Under the pieces are notes generated by a model. It saw only the letters and a list, made by a program, of their open reading frames with translations. It was not told the DNA's origin and made no database searches. A DNA stretch of 8,210 bases from an uncultured Arthrobacter sp. (GTDB taxonomy: Bacteria; Actinomycetota; Actinomycetes; Actinomycetales; Micrococcaceae), in the NCBI GenBank assembly GCA_937873245.1, contig CALMVY010000106.1, positions 1 to 8,210 of the forward strand. The letters run 5' to 3'. Shown here piece by piece: positions 1 through 6,860 of this stretch; positions within the stretch are counted from its first letter, which is position 1, and each line of letters begins with the position of its first letter. The position numbers were made by a program, and so were the translations under genes.

Positions 1-1751
1 ACGGAGAAACGGTAGATCGTGGCAGGTCCCTGGCCTTCGGCGTCGGCCATGGTGAGGAGCTTCTCGGTCAGCTCCGGAGCGAGGTACCCGGGCGCCACGG
101 CGGTGAGGTCCGCCTGGAGCAGCACATGGTTCAGGGCCGCCGGCAGGTGTTCGCCCAGGATGCCCAGCGCCTCGTCGGGCAGTTCGGCGGCGATTGCCGC
201 ACCGATCTGGCTGAGGGCGCCCGAGCCGATGAGACCGAGCATCTCCGCCTCGGCCAGGACACCCCGGATCAGGGAGCTGAAACGCCGTGCCATCCGGGGC
301 TGCGTCCAGTCGGCACGCTCCAGCACCGCCGCGGCGTCCAGTACCGGGGCCTGCCCGTCCGACGCCGCGGCCTCCTCTGTCAGTTCCGCCAGAATTTCCA
401 GGATCCGCTTCCGGACCACCGGGGCGTCCGGGCGCTGGGCCTCGGCCGAAAGCGCATTGATGGTGCTGCCGGCGGCGCCGCGGTGGACAGCCGGGCCTGA
501 GGCCTGGCCGTTGACGGGCTGCCCGACGAGGGAGGGCGCCCGCTCGCTGGCGAGCCAGGCATTGACGAGCCAGAGCCACTGCTCCTGCCGCGGAAGTGTC
601 AGCCATTCAAGCTGCGCCGGCTGGACCCACGCGGAACTGTCCACGTCCAGGCGGATGAGTCCGGCCAGGGCGCACAACTCCGCCAGCACACCGGCGTCGT
701 GCATCTCGAGGCGCAGTCCGTCCGCGAGGCGCTTCAGCTCCCGGACGCCCACGCCGCCGCTGCGCAGGGTGACGAGAGGCTGCTCGCGGACAATATAGAG
801 CAGTTCACCGACCAGCCGCAGGGTCTCGGCGATTGCGCTCAAGGCGGCATTGCGGCGCAACGCCGCAGAGGTGGAACCCAGCCGTGGCACCGGAGGAGCC
901 AGCGCAAACTTCTCGATGACATAGCCGCCGCGCAGCGAGACGCCGACGCTGTGCGGCAGCTCCACGTGGGCGGCGTCCAGCGGCACGAGCAGCCCGCGGG
1001 CCAGGAGCCAGTCCACCGGCCCGACGTCGGCGGCCTCATGCAGTACGGAGGCGCGCCGTTGCGCCTGGGGAACGGCGCCCATGGCCCAGTTCCCGAAGCG
1101 TGCGAGCAGCGCCGTGGTGCGTTCCGGGGCGGTGTCCAGGATCTGCCGGAGGGACTCCGGAGTGGCCGTCCAGTGCTGCAGCGACAGGGCGGCTTCCATC
1201 GGCGTGGTCGCGGGGGAGAGCGCGGCGCCGCTGCGGTGCAGTTCCGCGACGAGCTGGACCACCCGCTGCGCGAAGGCCGGCTGCAGCCGTACGAGCTCGG
1301 TGTAGCTGCGCCCCAACCCGGCCGGATAAATACCGATCACGTCCTTGAGGCTGCCCACGGGCAAGTAGTACCGCTGCTTCGCGCCGGCCGGGACGGCGCC
1401 GTGCGGGGGCTCCGCGCGGTGGACGAGGGCCAGTTCCTGCAGCGAATGCAGCATCTTTTCGATTGAGGCCAGGGTGGAGCCGTTGATCAGCTTCTTCAGC
1501 ATCGGGGCGGAGGCGCTGTGCCCCGTATCGGTATTGGTGCACAGGTGCAGGGTTTCGAGGACCTGCATCTCCGGGCGGTTGAGCCGCTCCAGGGCGCGCT
1601 GCACACTGACGCGGCCGCTGGCCCGGGCGGCGAGGGCCGCGAAGTCCGGCACGCCGGGAGAGATGAGGTCCGGCCGCGCGGAGAACAAGGCGCGCAACGA
1701 ATCATCGCTGCGTGCCTGAAGTTCCTTGCTGAGCGCGCGGATAAGGGACAT
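1..1751 (-). CDS. XPB/Ssl2-like helicase-family protein (helicase-associated domain protein), 3' partial
   Basis: One unbroken frame reads leftwards from an ATG at 1751-1749 to the window edge: 583 complete codons with no stop, so the C-terminus is outside. The start reads MSLIRALSKELQARSDDSLRAL. Residues 1-540 are mostly helical, with winged-helix-like stretches (around 85-115, 300-345 and 350-380) and an A/G/S-rich linker near 405-430. From about residue 543 the segment LLQADLTAVAPGYL, followed by PELTEKLLTMADAEGQG and an IYRFS stretch, matches the opening of the helicase C-terminal-like domain (Helicase_C_3, as in XPB/Ssl2). I recall actinobacterial members as 750-850 residues long. No Walker A or DEAH box is visible, so ATPase activity cannot be claimed; a DNA-associated role is inferred. 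A weak Shine-Dalgarno (GAAAGG) sits 12-14 bases before the ATG and abuts the upstream gene's stop codon, suggesting coupled translation. Family call fairly secure; function unknown. Confidence 0.85.
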   Translation of the reverse strand, partial: MSLIRALSKELQARSDDSLRALFSARPDLISPGVPDFAALAARASGRVSVQRALERLNRPEMQVLETLHLCTNTDTGHSASAPMLKKLINGSTLASIEKMLHSLQELALVHRAEPPHGAVPAGAKQRYYLPVGSLKDVIGIYPAGLGRSYTELVRLQPAFAQRVVQLVAELHRSGAALSPATTPMEAALSLQHWTATPESLRQILDTAPERTTALLARFGNWAMGAVPQAQRRASVLHEAADVGPVDWLLARGLLVPLDAAHVELPHSVGVSLRGGYVIEKFALAPPVPRLGSTSAALRRNAALSAIAETLRLVGELLYIVREQPLVTLRSGGVGVRELKRLADGLRLEMHDAGVLAELCALAGLIRLDVDSSAWVQPAQLEWLTLPRQEQWLWLVNAWLASERAPSLVGQPVNGQASGPAVHRGAAGSTINALSAEAQRPDAPVVRKRILEILAELTEEAAASDGQAPVLDAAAVLERADWTQPRMARRFSSLIRGVLAEAEMLGLIGSGALSQIGAAIAAELPDEALGILGEHLPAALNHVLLQADLTAVAPGYLAPELTEKLLTMADAEGQGPATIYRFS

Positions 1752-1761
1752 CAGTGCAAGG

Positions 1762-1995
1762 CTACCTTTCGTCCGGCCCGCGGGTGCGCCGGCGGGCTGC
1801 CACGCCGTCGATCACGAGCAAGAGCATCAGCAGGAAGGCCGCGGGGAGCCCGTAGAGGGCTGTGGAGGTGATCCACGCCGGCGACACGGCATTGTTGAAA
1901 GCCATCGCCATCACGACGCCGACGGCCGCGAGCGACAGCACGGCGGCGACGGCCGCAACGATCAACAGTGGCCGCCGGAATCGCAATGGAGTCAT
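1762..1995 (-). CDS. Small two-helix membrane protein, function unknown
   Basis: This frame encodes 77 residues from the ATG at 1995-1993 (MTPLRFRRPLL) to a TAG at 1764-1762. Residues about 10-33 (LLIVAAVAAVLSLAAVGVVM and following) and 43-62 (TSTALYGLPAAFLLMLLLVI) are strongly hydrophobic and should span the membrane. Both ends are positively charged (RFRR at the N-terminus, ARRRTR at the C-terminus), which predicts that both termini are cytoplasmic with a short outer loop containing NNAVSPAW. The frame extends upstream to a TTG at 2034, but the residues between (GRGTGRTVSVSF) look like leader. No strong ribosome binding site precedes the ATG. The stop lies 10 bases before the helicase-like gene, so the two probably share a transcript. 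I do not recognise a family. Confidence 0.72.
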   Translation of the reverse strand: MTPLRFRRPLLIVAAVAAVLSLAAVGVVMAMAFNNAVSPAWITSTALYGLPAAFLLMLLLVIDGVAARRRTRGPDER

Positions 1996-2173
1996 GAAGC
2001 TAACGCTAACAGTCCGGCCTGTTCCGCGCCCCAAACGGCCAAAATGGGCCAGGCAGGATAACCTTGAGGGAACAGACCAACACGGTCCGGGCAGTCATAC
2101 CCTGAACCCGCATATCAATGCGGATGCGGTGACCGCCGGCCGTGTCACCAGCAGAACGAAGAAGGTTGATTAC
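1996..2173. promoter_or_regulatory. Divergent intergenic region between membrane-protein gene and cold-shock gene
   Basis: These 178 bases separate two genes transcribed outward, so promoters for both directions should lie here. The stretch contains small features only: a palindromic GGCC-aaaatg-GGCC at 2037-2050 and a GATAAC hexamer at 2057-2062 that could serve as a -10 element for the cold-shock gene. No convincing -35 partner was found. If that -10 is used, the cold-shock transcript would carry a leader of roughly 100 bases, and long leaders are common on cold-shock mRNAs. I see no recognised RNA element here. Confidence 0.35.
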
Positions 2174-2557
2174 GTGCCTACCGGCAAGGTCAAGTGGTAT
2201 GACAAGGAAAAGGGCTTCGGATTCCTCGCGGGCGAGGACGGCCAGGAAGTCTTCCTGCCGAAATCCGCGCTGCCCGAGGGGGTAACCGAACTCAAGGCCG
2301 GCACCCGGGTTGAGTTCGGCGTGGCCGACGGGCGCAAGGGCGCCCAGGCCCTGGGCTTGCGCGTGCTGGACAAGACACCGTCCATCGCCAAGGCCAAGCG
2401 GCCCAGCGCGAAGGACCTCGCCCCGCTGGTGCAGGACCTCGTCACCGTGCTGGACAACCTGTCCGGAACGCTGTCCGCGGGCAAGTACCCGGAAGGCAAC
2501 AAGGGCAAGGCGATCGCCGTCGCCCTGCGTAAGGTTGCCGACGAGCTGGACGCGTAA
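2174..2557 (+). CDS. Cold-shock domain protein, CspB-type with C-terminal extension (127 aa)
   Basis: This is a nucleic-acid-binding cold-shock protein, expected to bind single-stranded RNA/DNA in the cytoplasm and melt mRNA structure. The GTG at 2174 is chosen because GAAGG at 2161-2165 lies 8 bases upstream and the protein then begins directly with MPTGKVKWYDKEKGFGFL, the canonical cold-shock fold start. RNP1 is KGFGFL (13-18). The RNP2 position reads EVFLPKS (25-31), where the usual VFVH histidine is replaced by proline. The domain ends near residue 66. A linker rich in K, P and S (67-80) leads to a second, helical segment (81-127: DLAPLVQDLVTVLDNLSG, then GKAIAVALRKVADELDA). Typical Csp proteins are about 67-70 residues; the 127-residue extended form resembles corynebacterial CspB as I remember it. 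The DUF3027 gene starts 9 bases downstream. Confidence 0.92.
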   Translation: MPTGKVKWYDKEKGFGFLAGEDGQEVFLPKSALPEGVTELKAGTRVEFGVADGRKGAQALGLRVLDKTPSIAKAKRPSAKDLAPLVQDLVTVLDNLSGTLSAGKYPEGNKGKAIAVALRKVADELDA

Positions 2558-2566
2558 GGCCCCGCG

Positions 2567-3217
2567 ATGACTCCGGAAACCGATCAGACCGCGTCCCCCC
2601 TCGGGGCAAGCGCAGCCGGGGAAACTAGCGCAGCCGGGGACAGCAGCGCAGCCGGGGACAAGAAAGCCGGAACCAAGGTGGGCACCAAGCCGCGCGCCGG
2701 GGTTCCCGTGTGGCGCACCGGCAAACCGGACGCCTTCCTGGCCGGCGCCGTCGACGTCGCGCGTGCTGCTATCGAGGGCATCGCCCCCGCCGAACAGATC
2801 GGCCGGCACCTGGCGGCCAAAAGCGAAGGCGACCGCCTGGTCACGCATCTCTTCGAGTCAAAGCTGGCCGGCTACGGCGGCTGGCAGTGGTACGCCGTGC
2901 TGACCCGGAACTCCAGGTCCAAGGTTGTTACGGTCGACGAGCTGGGCCTGCTGCCCTCCGAAGACTCGATCCTGGCGCCCGAATGGATTCCGTGGGCCGA
3001 ACGGGTCCGCCCCGGCGATGAGCAGGGCGAGGAAGAAACCCTGGAAGCCGCAACAGCGGCGCCCCGGGAGGACACGGACGGGGCCACCGCGGACTATGCC
3101 ACGGCCAATAGTGATGCCGCGCCGGAAGACGGCACCGACGCCGACGCCGCCGACGTTGAGGACGCTGGCACCGGAGATGCTCCGGAGGGCGAGCCGACCG
3201 CCCCGGAGGCTGACTAG
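2567..3217 (+). CDS. DUF3027 domain-containing protein
   Basis: This 216-residue protein starts at the ATG at 2567, 9 bases after the cold-shock gene's stop. The ribosome binding site is poor (AAGG overlapping that stop), so translation is probably coupled to the upstream gene. Residues 1-45 are low complexity, with three hexapeptide repeats SAAG(E/D)x at 15-32. The conserved core runs from about 47 to 150 (PVWRTGKPDAFLAGAVDVAR, then GGWQWYAVLTRN at 104-115, LLPSEDSILAPEWIPW at 128-143, then AERVRPGD). This tryptophan-rich signature matches the actinobacterial DUF3027 family as I recall it. Residues 151-216 are an acidic, alanine-rich, probably disordered tail. There is no signal peptide, membrane segment or catalytic motif. 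The biochemical function is unknown; constant linkage to a cold-shock protein suggests an RNA- or stress-related role, which is inference. Confidence 0.85.
   Translation: MTPETDQTASPLGASAAGETSAAGDSSAAGDKKAGTKVGTKPRAGVPVWRTGKPDAFLAGAVDVARAAIEGIAPAEQIGRHLAAKSEGDRLVTHLFESKLAGYGGWQWYAVLTRNSRSKVVTVDELGLLPSEDSILAPEWIPWAERVRPGDEQGEEETLEAATAAPREDTDGATADYATANSDAAPEDGTDADAADVEDAGTGDAPEGEPTAPEAD
2609..2662 (+). repeat. Three 18-bp in-frame tandem repeats in the DUF3027 N-terminus
   Basis: Three tandem units of 18 bases (2609-2626, 2627-2644, 2645-2662) each begin AGCGCAGCCGGGGA and differ only in the last four bases or so. They encode SAAGET, SAAGDS and SAAGDK. Because the period is a multiple of three, copy-number change would lengthen or shorten the disordered N-terminus without shifting the frame. 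Confidence 0.85.
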
Positions 3218-3258
3218 CGGTTGGAACCATCCGGGGCGCTGCACAGTGAGGGCTGGAC

Positions 3259-4593
3259 ATGATGTCCACCTTCAAGTCCCTGCATATCCTGAACTACCGG
3301 ATCTGGTTCATCGGGGCGCTCATCTCCAACATCGGGACCTGGATGCAGCGCACTGCCCAGGACTGGCTGGTCTTTGACCACCTGACCGACCACGACGCCG
3401 GCGCCATGGGCATCACGATGGCCTTGCAGCTCGGGCCCCAGCTCTTCCTCGCACCAGTGGCCGGGCTGGTAGCCGACCGCTTCAACCGCAAACAGCTGCT
3501 CGTCCTGACCCAGTCCGCGATGGCGCTGCTCAGCGCGGCCCTCGGCATCCTCGTGGTGTCCGGAGCGGCAGAACTGTGGCATGTTTACGGGTTCGCGCTG
3601 TTGCTGGGCGTCGTTTCCGCCCTCGACGCACCCGTGCGCCAGACCTTCGTCTCCGAACTGGTCCGCGACGACTACCTGCCCAATGCGGTGGCCCTCAACA
3701 GTGCCTCCTTCAACGTGGCCCGGATGATCGGACCGGCGGTGGCCGGCGTCCTCACGGTCGCTGTCGGTGCCGGCTGGGTGTTCCTGATCAACACACTGAC
3801 CTTCGTGGCGCTGCTGCTGAGCCTGTGGAAGATTCCCGCCGCGTCGCTGCGCCAATTGCCCCGGGCCGCGGCCGGCAAGGGCCGGATCCGCGAGGGGCTG
3901 CGCTACGTGCGCTTCCGGCCGGACATCGTGGTGGTGCTGGTCGCCGTCTTCATTGTGGGCACCCTGGGCCTGAACTTCGTTTTGTTTATTGCGGCCATGG
4001 TCGGAACGGAATTTGGCCTGGATGCCAGCGCCTTCGGGCTGATGAACTCCATCATGGCCATCGGCTCCGTTGCGGGCGCCCTGCTGTCCGCCGGGCGCAA
4101 CAAGCCCAGGCTGCGGATTATTTTCGGGGCGGCCGGAGCCTTCGGCGTGGCCTCCGGCATCGCCGCGCTGGCCCCCAGCTACTTCTGGTTCGGCGTGGCG
4201 CTGGTTCCGGTGGGGCTCTTCGCCATCACGATGTTGACCAGTGCCAACGGCTACGTGCAGACAACCACGGACCCCGTGATGCGGGGCCGCGTGATGGCCC
4301 TCTACATGGCGATTTTCATGGGCGGAACGCCGATCGGGGCGCCGCTCGTAGGTTGGGTCGCGAACGTCGCCGGTCCCCGCTGGTCCCTGAGCGTGGCGGC
4401 GGCGTCCGGCCTGATCGCGGCCCTGATCGGGCTGGCGTGGATCATCCGCGCCAGGCAGCTTCGCATCCGGTTCGACCGCCGGGCCCGCGGGCTGCGCTAC
4501 TTCCGCGTCGTGGCCGCCCGTCCCGGCGCAACCGGCCTTGGCGCGACCGGCCCTGACGAGGACCCCACCGCGGACGGCGCCGCCCGGGGATAA
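3259..4593 (+). CDS. MFS transporter (EntS/MFS_3-like exporter)
   Basis: This 444-residue polytopic membrane protein fits a 12-helix major facilitator transporter. The start MMSTFKSLHILNYRIWFIGA and the segment ISNIGTWMQRTAQDWLVF are characteristic of the enterobactin-exporter-like (MFS_3) branch. The signature loop between helices 2 and 3 is intact as GLVADRFNRKQLL (69-81). A second-half glycine-rich stretch (MGGTPIGAPLVGWVANVAGP) precedes the last helices. Residues from about 397 form an arginine-rich cytoplasmic tail (RARQLRIRFDRRARGLRYFR) ending in a low-complexity GATGLGATG segment. Two consecutive ATGs (3259, 3262) are possible starts; GAGGG at 3247-3251 gives 7 bases spacing to the first. 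The substrate cannot be inferred. The gene lies 41 bases after the DUF3027 gene and may be co-transcribed with it. Confidence 0.9.
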   Translation: MMSTFKSLHILNYRIWFIGALISNIGTWMQRTAQDWLVFDHLTDHDAGAMGITMALQLGPQLFLAPVAGLVADRFNRKQLLVLTQSAMALLSAALGILVVSGAAELWHVYGFALLLGVVSALDAPVRQTFVSELVRDDYLPNAVALNSASFNVARMIGPAVAGVLTVAVGAGWVFLINTLTFVALLLSLWKIPAASLRQLPRAAAGKGRIREGLRYVRFRPDIVVVLVAVFIVGTLGLNFVLFIAAMVGTEFGLDASAFGLMNSIMAIGSVAGALLSAGRNKPRLRIIFGAAGAFGVASGIAALAPSYFWFGVALVPVGLFAITMLTSANGYVQTTTDPVMRGRVMALYMAIFMGGTPIGAPLVGWVANVAGPRWSLSVAAASGLIAALIGLAWIIRARQLRIRFDRRARGLRYFRVVAARPGATGLGATGPDEDPTADGAARG

Positions 4594-4610
4594 ACCCAGT
4601 CGACGCCGTC

Positions 4611-4632
4611 GGAGGCTGACGATTTCAGCCCC
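4611..4632. terminator. Small hairpin in the convergent gap between MFS and serC genes
   Basis: GGCTGA (4614-4619) and TCAGCC (4625-4630) form a perfect 6-bp stem with a 5-base loop inside the 58-base gap between two convergent genes. No T-run follows on either strand, so as an intrinsic terminator it is weak. Position between converging stop codons is the main support. Confidence 0.35.
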
Positions 4633-4651
4633 GGTGGTTCGGTGGGGGGAG

Positions 4652-5779
4652 CTACTTCTTCAGCTCACCCACGACGAAGTCGATGCATTCCAGCAGTGCC
4701 GACACGTCGTCTGGCTCGATCGCCACGAACGTTGCGATGCGGAGCTGGTTGCGGCCCAGCTTGCGGTAGGGCTCGGTGTCCACGATGCCGTTGGCGCGGA
4801 GCACCCTGGCGATTGCCGCGGCGTCGATTGATTCGTCGAAATCGATCGTTGCAATGACGTTGGAGCGGTCCTCGGCCTGCGTCACGAACGGGGTGGCATA
4901 CTCCGAGGCCTCGGCCCAGCGGTAGATGCGGCCGGCGGAATCCGCGGTGCGGGCGGATGCGAAGTCCAGGCCGCCGTTCGCGTTGAGCCACTGCACCTGG
5001 GCGTCGAGGGTGACGAGCGTCGCCAGTGCGGGGGTGTTGTACGTCTGGTTCAGCCGCGAGTTGTCAATTGCCGTCTGGAGATCCAGGAAGTCCGGGATCC
5101 AGCGGCCGCTGGCCTTGACCCGGGCCGCGCGCTCCAGCGCTGCAGGGGAGAACAGGCCAAGCCACAGGCCGCCGTCGGAGGCGAAGTTCTTCTGCGGGGC
5201 AAAGTAGTAGACGTCCGCTTCAGCGACGTCGACGTCCAGCCCGCCGGCCGCGGAGGTGGCGTCAACCAGCGTGAGGGAGCCTGCCTCGGCGCCGGCCACA
5301 CGCCGGACCGGGGCGGCCACGCCGGTGGACGTCTCGTTTTGCGGCCAGGCGTAAACATCGACGCCGGCCTCGGCCCGCGCCTCCGGGCGGGTCCCCGGCT
5401 CGGACTTGATGATGGAGGAGTCCGCAAGGAAGGGTGCCTTGTTGGTGGCGGACGCGAACTTCGAGCCGAACTCGCCGAAGGACAAGTGCTGGGCCTTGCG
5501 TTCCACGAGCCCGAAGCTGGCGATGTCCCAGAAAGCGGTGGACCCGCCGACGCCCAGAATGACCTCATAGCCCTCGGGAGCGCGGAAGAACTGGCTCAGC
5601 CCGTTCCGGACCGACCCGACGAGGTTCTTGACCGGCGCCTGGCGGTGGGATGTTCCCAGCAGCCCGGAAGCCGCGACGAGGGCTTCCATCTGTTCCGGAC
5701 GGACTTTGGACGGCCCGGCGCCGAACCGGCCGTCCTTGGGAAGGAGGTTTGCGGGAATCGTGATGCTGGTGTCGCTCAC
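4652..5779 (-). CDS. serC: Phosphoserine aminotransferase
   Basis: SerC is a cytoplasmic PLP enzyme that transfers the amino group of glutamate to 3-phosphohydroxypyruvate (serine pathway) and to the analogous intermediate in vitamin B6 synthesis. The 375-residue protein begins VSDTSITIPANLLPKDGRFGAG. The GTG at 5779 is preferred because GGAG lies 5 bases upstream; an ATG further up at 5806 would add nine residues overlying that site. Motifs: GAGPSKVRP (20-28), GTSHRQ (42-47), NETSTGV (148-154), VDATSAAGG with the aspartate expected to contact the pyridine nitrogen (D173), YYFAPQKNFASDGG with the Schiff-base lysine K197, NTPA (248-251) and QLRIAT near the C-terminus with a substrate-binding arginine (R347). 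The sequence is of the actinobacterial SerC type (RFGAGPSK start, QKNFASDGGLW). It is monocistronic here, convergent with the MFS gene and divergent from the DtxR gene. Intact and typical. Confidence 0.95.
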   Translation of the reverse strand: MSDTSITIPANLLPKDGRFGAGPSKVRPEQMEALVAASGLLGTSHRQAPVKNLVGSVRNGLSQFFRAPEGYEVILGVGGSTAFWDIASFGLVERKAQHLSFGEFGSKFASATNKAPFLADSSIIKSEPGTRPEARAEAGVDVYAWPQNETSTGVAAPVRRVAGAEAGSLTLVDATSAAGGLDVDVAEADVYYFAPQKNFASDGGLWLGLFSPAALERAARVKASGRWIPDFLDLQTAIDNSRLNQTYNTPALATLVTLDAQVQWLNANGGLDFASARTADSAGRIYRWAEASEYATPFVTQAEDRSNVIATIDFDESIDAAAIARVLRANGIVDTEPYRKLGRNQLRIATFVAIEPDDVSALLECIDFVVGELKK

Positions 5780-6043
5780 AGTGGCTCCAATTTTCGGCTG
5801 GTACAAAGCGTGGCTTGGGAGGCGGCCCGGCAGGGTGGCTGCAACGGAGCCTTGCGTTTCATTCTGCCTGACTGCCCGGCGGGGGAGGCAAAAGAGCCCG
5901 TCATAGTCCGGTCACTGAGATTATCCGGAGTAATTCAAAATAGGCTAAGCTGACCTGCGAACGTACGGCGGACCCCGCCAGGGCGCAAGCAGCACGCGGT
6001 ACGGTGGGAACACGCAAGGACGGCGCTCGAGGAGCTGAGCTGA
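5780..6043. promoter_or_regulatory. Divergent intergenic region between serC and the DtxR-type regulator
   Basis: These 264 bases must carry promoters for serC (leftward) and the regulator (rightward). The most AT-rich part is 5920-5945. A TAGGCT hexamer at 5941-5946 could be a -10 for the regulator gene, leaving a leader of about 90 bases. On the opposite strand a TAATCT within 5918-5924 could be a -10 for serC, leaving a leader of about 135 bases. I saw no recognised riboswitch in either leader. Confidence 0.35.
5935..5953 (+). promoter_or_regulatory. Degenerate DtxR/IdeR box-like sequence upstream of the regulator
   Basis: The 19 bases TCAAAATAGGCTAAGCTGA match the remembered iron-box consensus TWAGGTTAGSCTAACCTWA at 13 of 19 positions by eye. 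The centre and right half (TAGGCTAA-CT-A) fit well and the left half poorly. It overlaps a possible -10 hexamer, where a repressor would block transcription. It may be a weak autoregulatory site, or chance. Confidence 0.3.
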
Positions 6044-6739
6044 ATGACGGATCTGATCGATACCACCGAGATGTATCTTCGGACCATTCTGGAACTTGAA
6101 GAAGAAAACATCGTTGCCCTCCGCGCCCGCATCGCCGAACGACTGCGTCACTCAGGCCCCACTGTTTCCCAGACCGTCGGCCGCATGGAGCGCGACGGCC
6201 TGGTGGTTGTTTCCGGCGACAGGCACCTTGAACTGACAGAAACCGGCCGGAAACGTGCGATCGAAGTCATGCGAAAGCACCGTCTTGCGGAGCGCCTCCT
6301 GGCGGACGTCATCGGGCTCGACTGGGCCTACGTGCATGAGGAAGCCTGCCGCTGGGAGCACGTCATGAGCGAGCGAGTGGAGCGGCGGATCTTCGAGCTG
6401 CTCAATCACCCCACCGTGTCTCCCTATGGCAACCCGATTCCGGGCCTCGCGGAACTGGGCGGCCTGCCGTCCCAGCCCTACGGGGATGGCGTTGTGAACC
6501 TGCTCGAAGCCATGGCCGGCTACGGCCCGGATTCCCGGGTCAGGGTCAACCGGCTCGCCGAGCCCATCCAGGTGGAACCGGAACTGCTCGTCCAACTCGA
6601 TGAAGGCGGCATCCGGCCCGGCGCCCTGGTGTCGCTGGAACGGGTCGGGGAGTACATCTCTGTCCGGGTCCCGGATATCGAAGGCGCCCTGGAACTCCCG
6701 CCCGAAGTTGCGGCCCACGTCTTTGTTACCGTCGGTTAA
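6044..6739 (+). CDS. DtxR/IdeR-family metal-dependent transcriptional repressor
   Basis: This 231-residue protein is a two-domain-plus-SH3 DtxR-type regulator that binds DNA when loaded with Fe(II) or Mn(II) and represses uptake or stores genes. Residues 1-70 are the winged helix (TDLIDTTEMYLRTILELEEE, then recognition helix PTVSQTVGRMERDGLV). The dimerization and metal domain (about 71-140) carries all ligands at the same numbering as diphtheria DtxR: H79, E83, H98 for the ancillary site and M10, C102, E105, H106 for the primary site (HEEACRWEHVMS). NHPTVSPYGNPIPG (121-134) is a family hallmark. Residues about 160-231 form the SH3-like C-terminal domain (GALVSLERVGEYISVRVPD). GAGGAG at 6029-6034 lies 9 bases before the ATG. 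A primary-site cysteine rather than the MntR-type arrangement favours iron sensing, but manganese is not excluded. Confidence 0.93.
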   Translation: MTDLIDTTEMYLRTILELEEENIVALRARIAERLRHSGPTVSQTVGRMERDGLVVVSGDRHLELTETGRKRAIEVMRKHRLAERLLADVIGLDWAYVHEEACRWEHVMSERVERRIFELLNHPTVSPYGNPIPGLAELGGLPSQPYGDGVVNLLEAMAGYGPDSRVRVNRLAEPIQVEPELLVQLDEGGIRPGALVSLERVGEYISVRVPDIEGALELPPEVAAHVFVTVG

Positions 6740-6754
6740 CGCGCCGTAACCCAC

Positions 6755-6780
6755 AACTCATTGGACGACCCATGAGTTTT
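6755..6780 (+). terminator. Hairpin terminator after the DtxR-type gene
   Basis: AACTCAT (6755-6761) and ATGAGTT (6772-6778) form a 7-bp stem. GG/CC can pair inside it around an ACGA loop, and the 3' arm runs into TTTT (6777-6780). It starts 16 bases after the regulator's stop. This is a plausible intrinsic terminator separating that gene from the riboswitch transcript, although the stem is AT-rich and the T-tract short. Confidence 0.55.
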
Positions 6781-6800
6781 GCACAGGCTAGGTAACGGAT

Positions 6801-6830
6801 TTATCTCTGGAAGGCTTAATCGCCTATAGT
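6801..6830 (+). promoter_or_regulatory. Probable promoter of the riboswitch-peptidase transcript
   Basis: TATAGT at 6825-6830 is a good -10 hexamer just upstream of the riboswitch. TTATCT at 6801-6806 could be a weak -35 at 18 bases spacing (about three of six positions match TTGACA). Transcription would begin near 6837 and give a leader of about 270 bases. Confidence 0.45.
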
Positions 6831-6860
6831 TGAACACTAGTACCGATACCAAAGCGTTAT

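Noticed and set aside
19..1466. Long plus-strand frames (19-798 and 699-1466) opposite the helicase-like gene
   Set aside because: Low-complexity serine/arginine- or glutamine/glycine-rich translations. The minus strand reads continuously for 583 codons with family motifs.
1999..2010. Direct repeat GCTAAC-GCTAAC just upstream of the small membrane-protein gene
   Set aside because: Only two 6-base copies. Too short to claim as an operator or repeat element without conservation.
1996..2034. TTG at 2034 as the start of the small membrane protein
   Set aside because: The added residues are not hydrophobic or conserved-looking, no ribosome binding site is visible, and the ATG at 1995 begins right before the first membrane helix.
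2006..2848. 280-residue minus-strand frame opposite the cold-shock and DUF3027 genes
   Set aside because: The plus strand carries two recognisable proteins with fitting ribosome binding and spacing. The antisense frame has no family signal.
3576..4556. 326-residue open frame overlapping the MFS gene in another plus-strand frame
   Set aside because: Its translation is arginine-, glycine- and proline-rich with no domain, while the overlapping frame is a clear transporter.
5780..5806. Upstream ATG at 5806 as the serC start
   Set aside because: It would add nine non-conserved residues over a good Shine-Dalgarno (GGAG) that is correctly spaced for the GTG at 5779.
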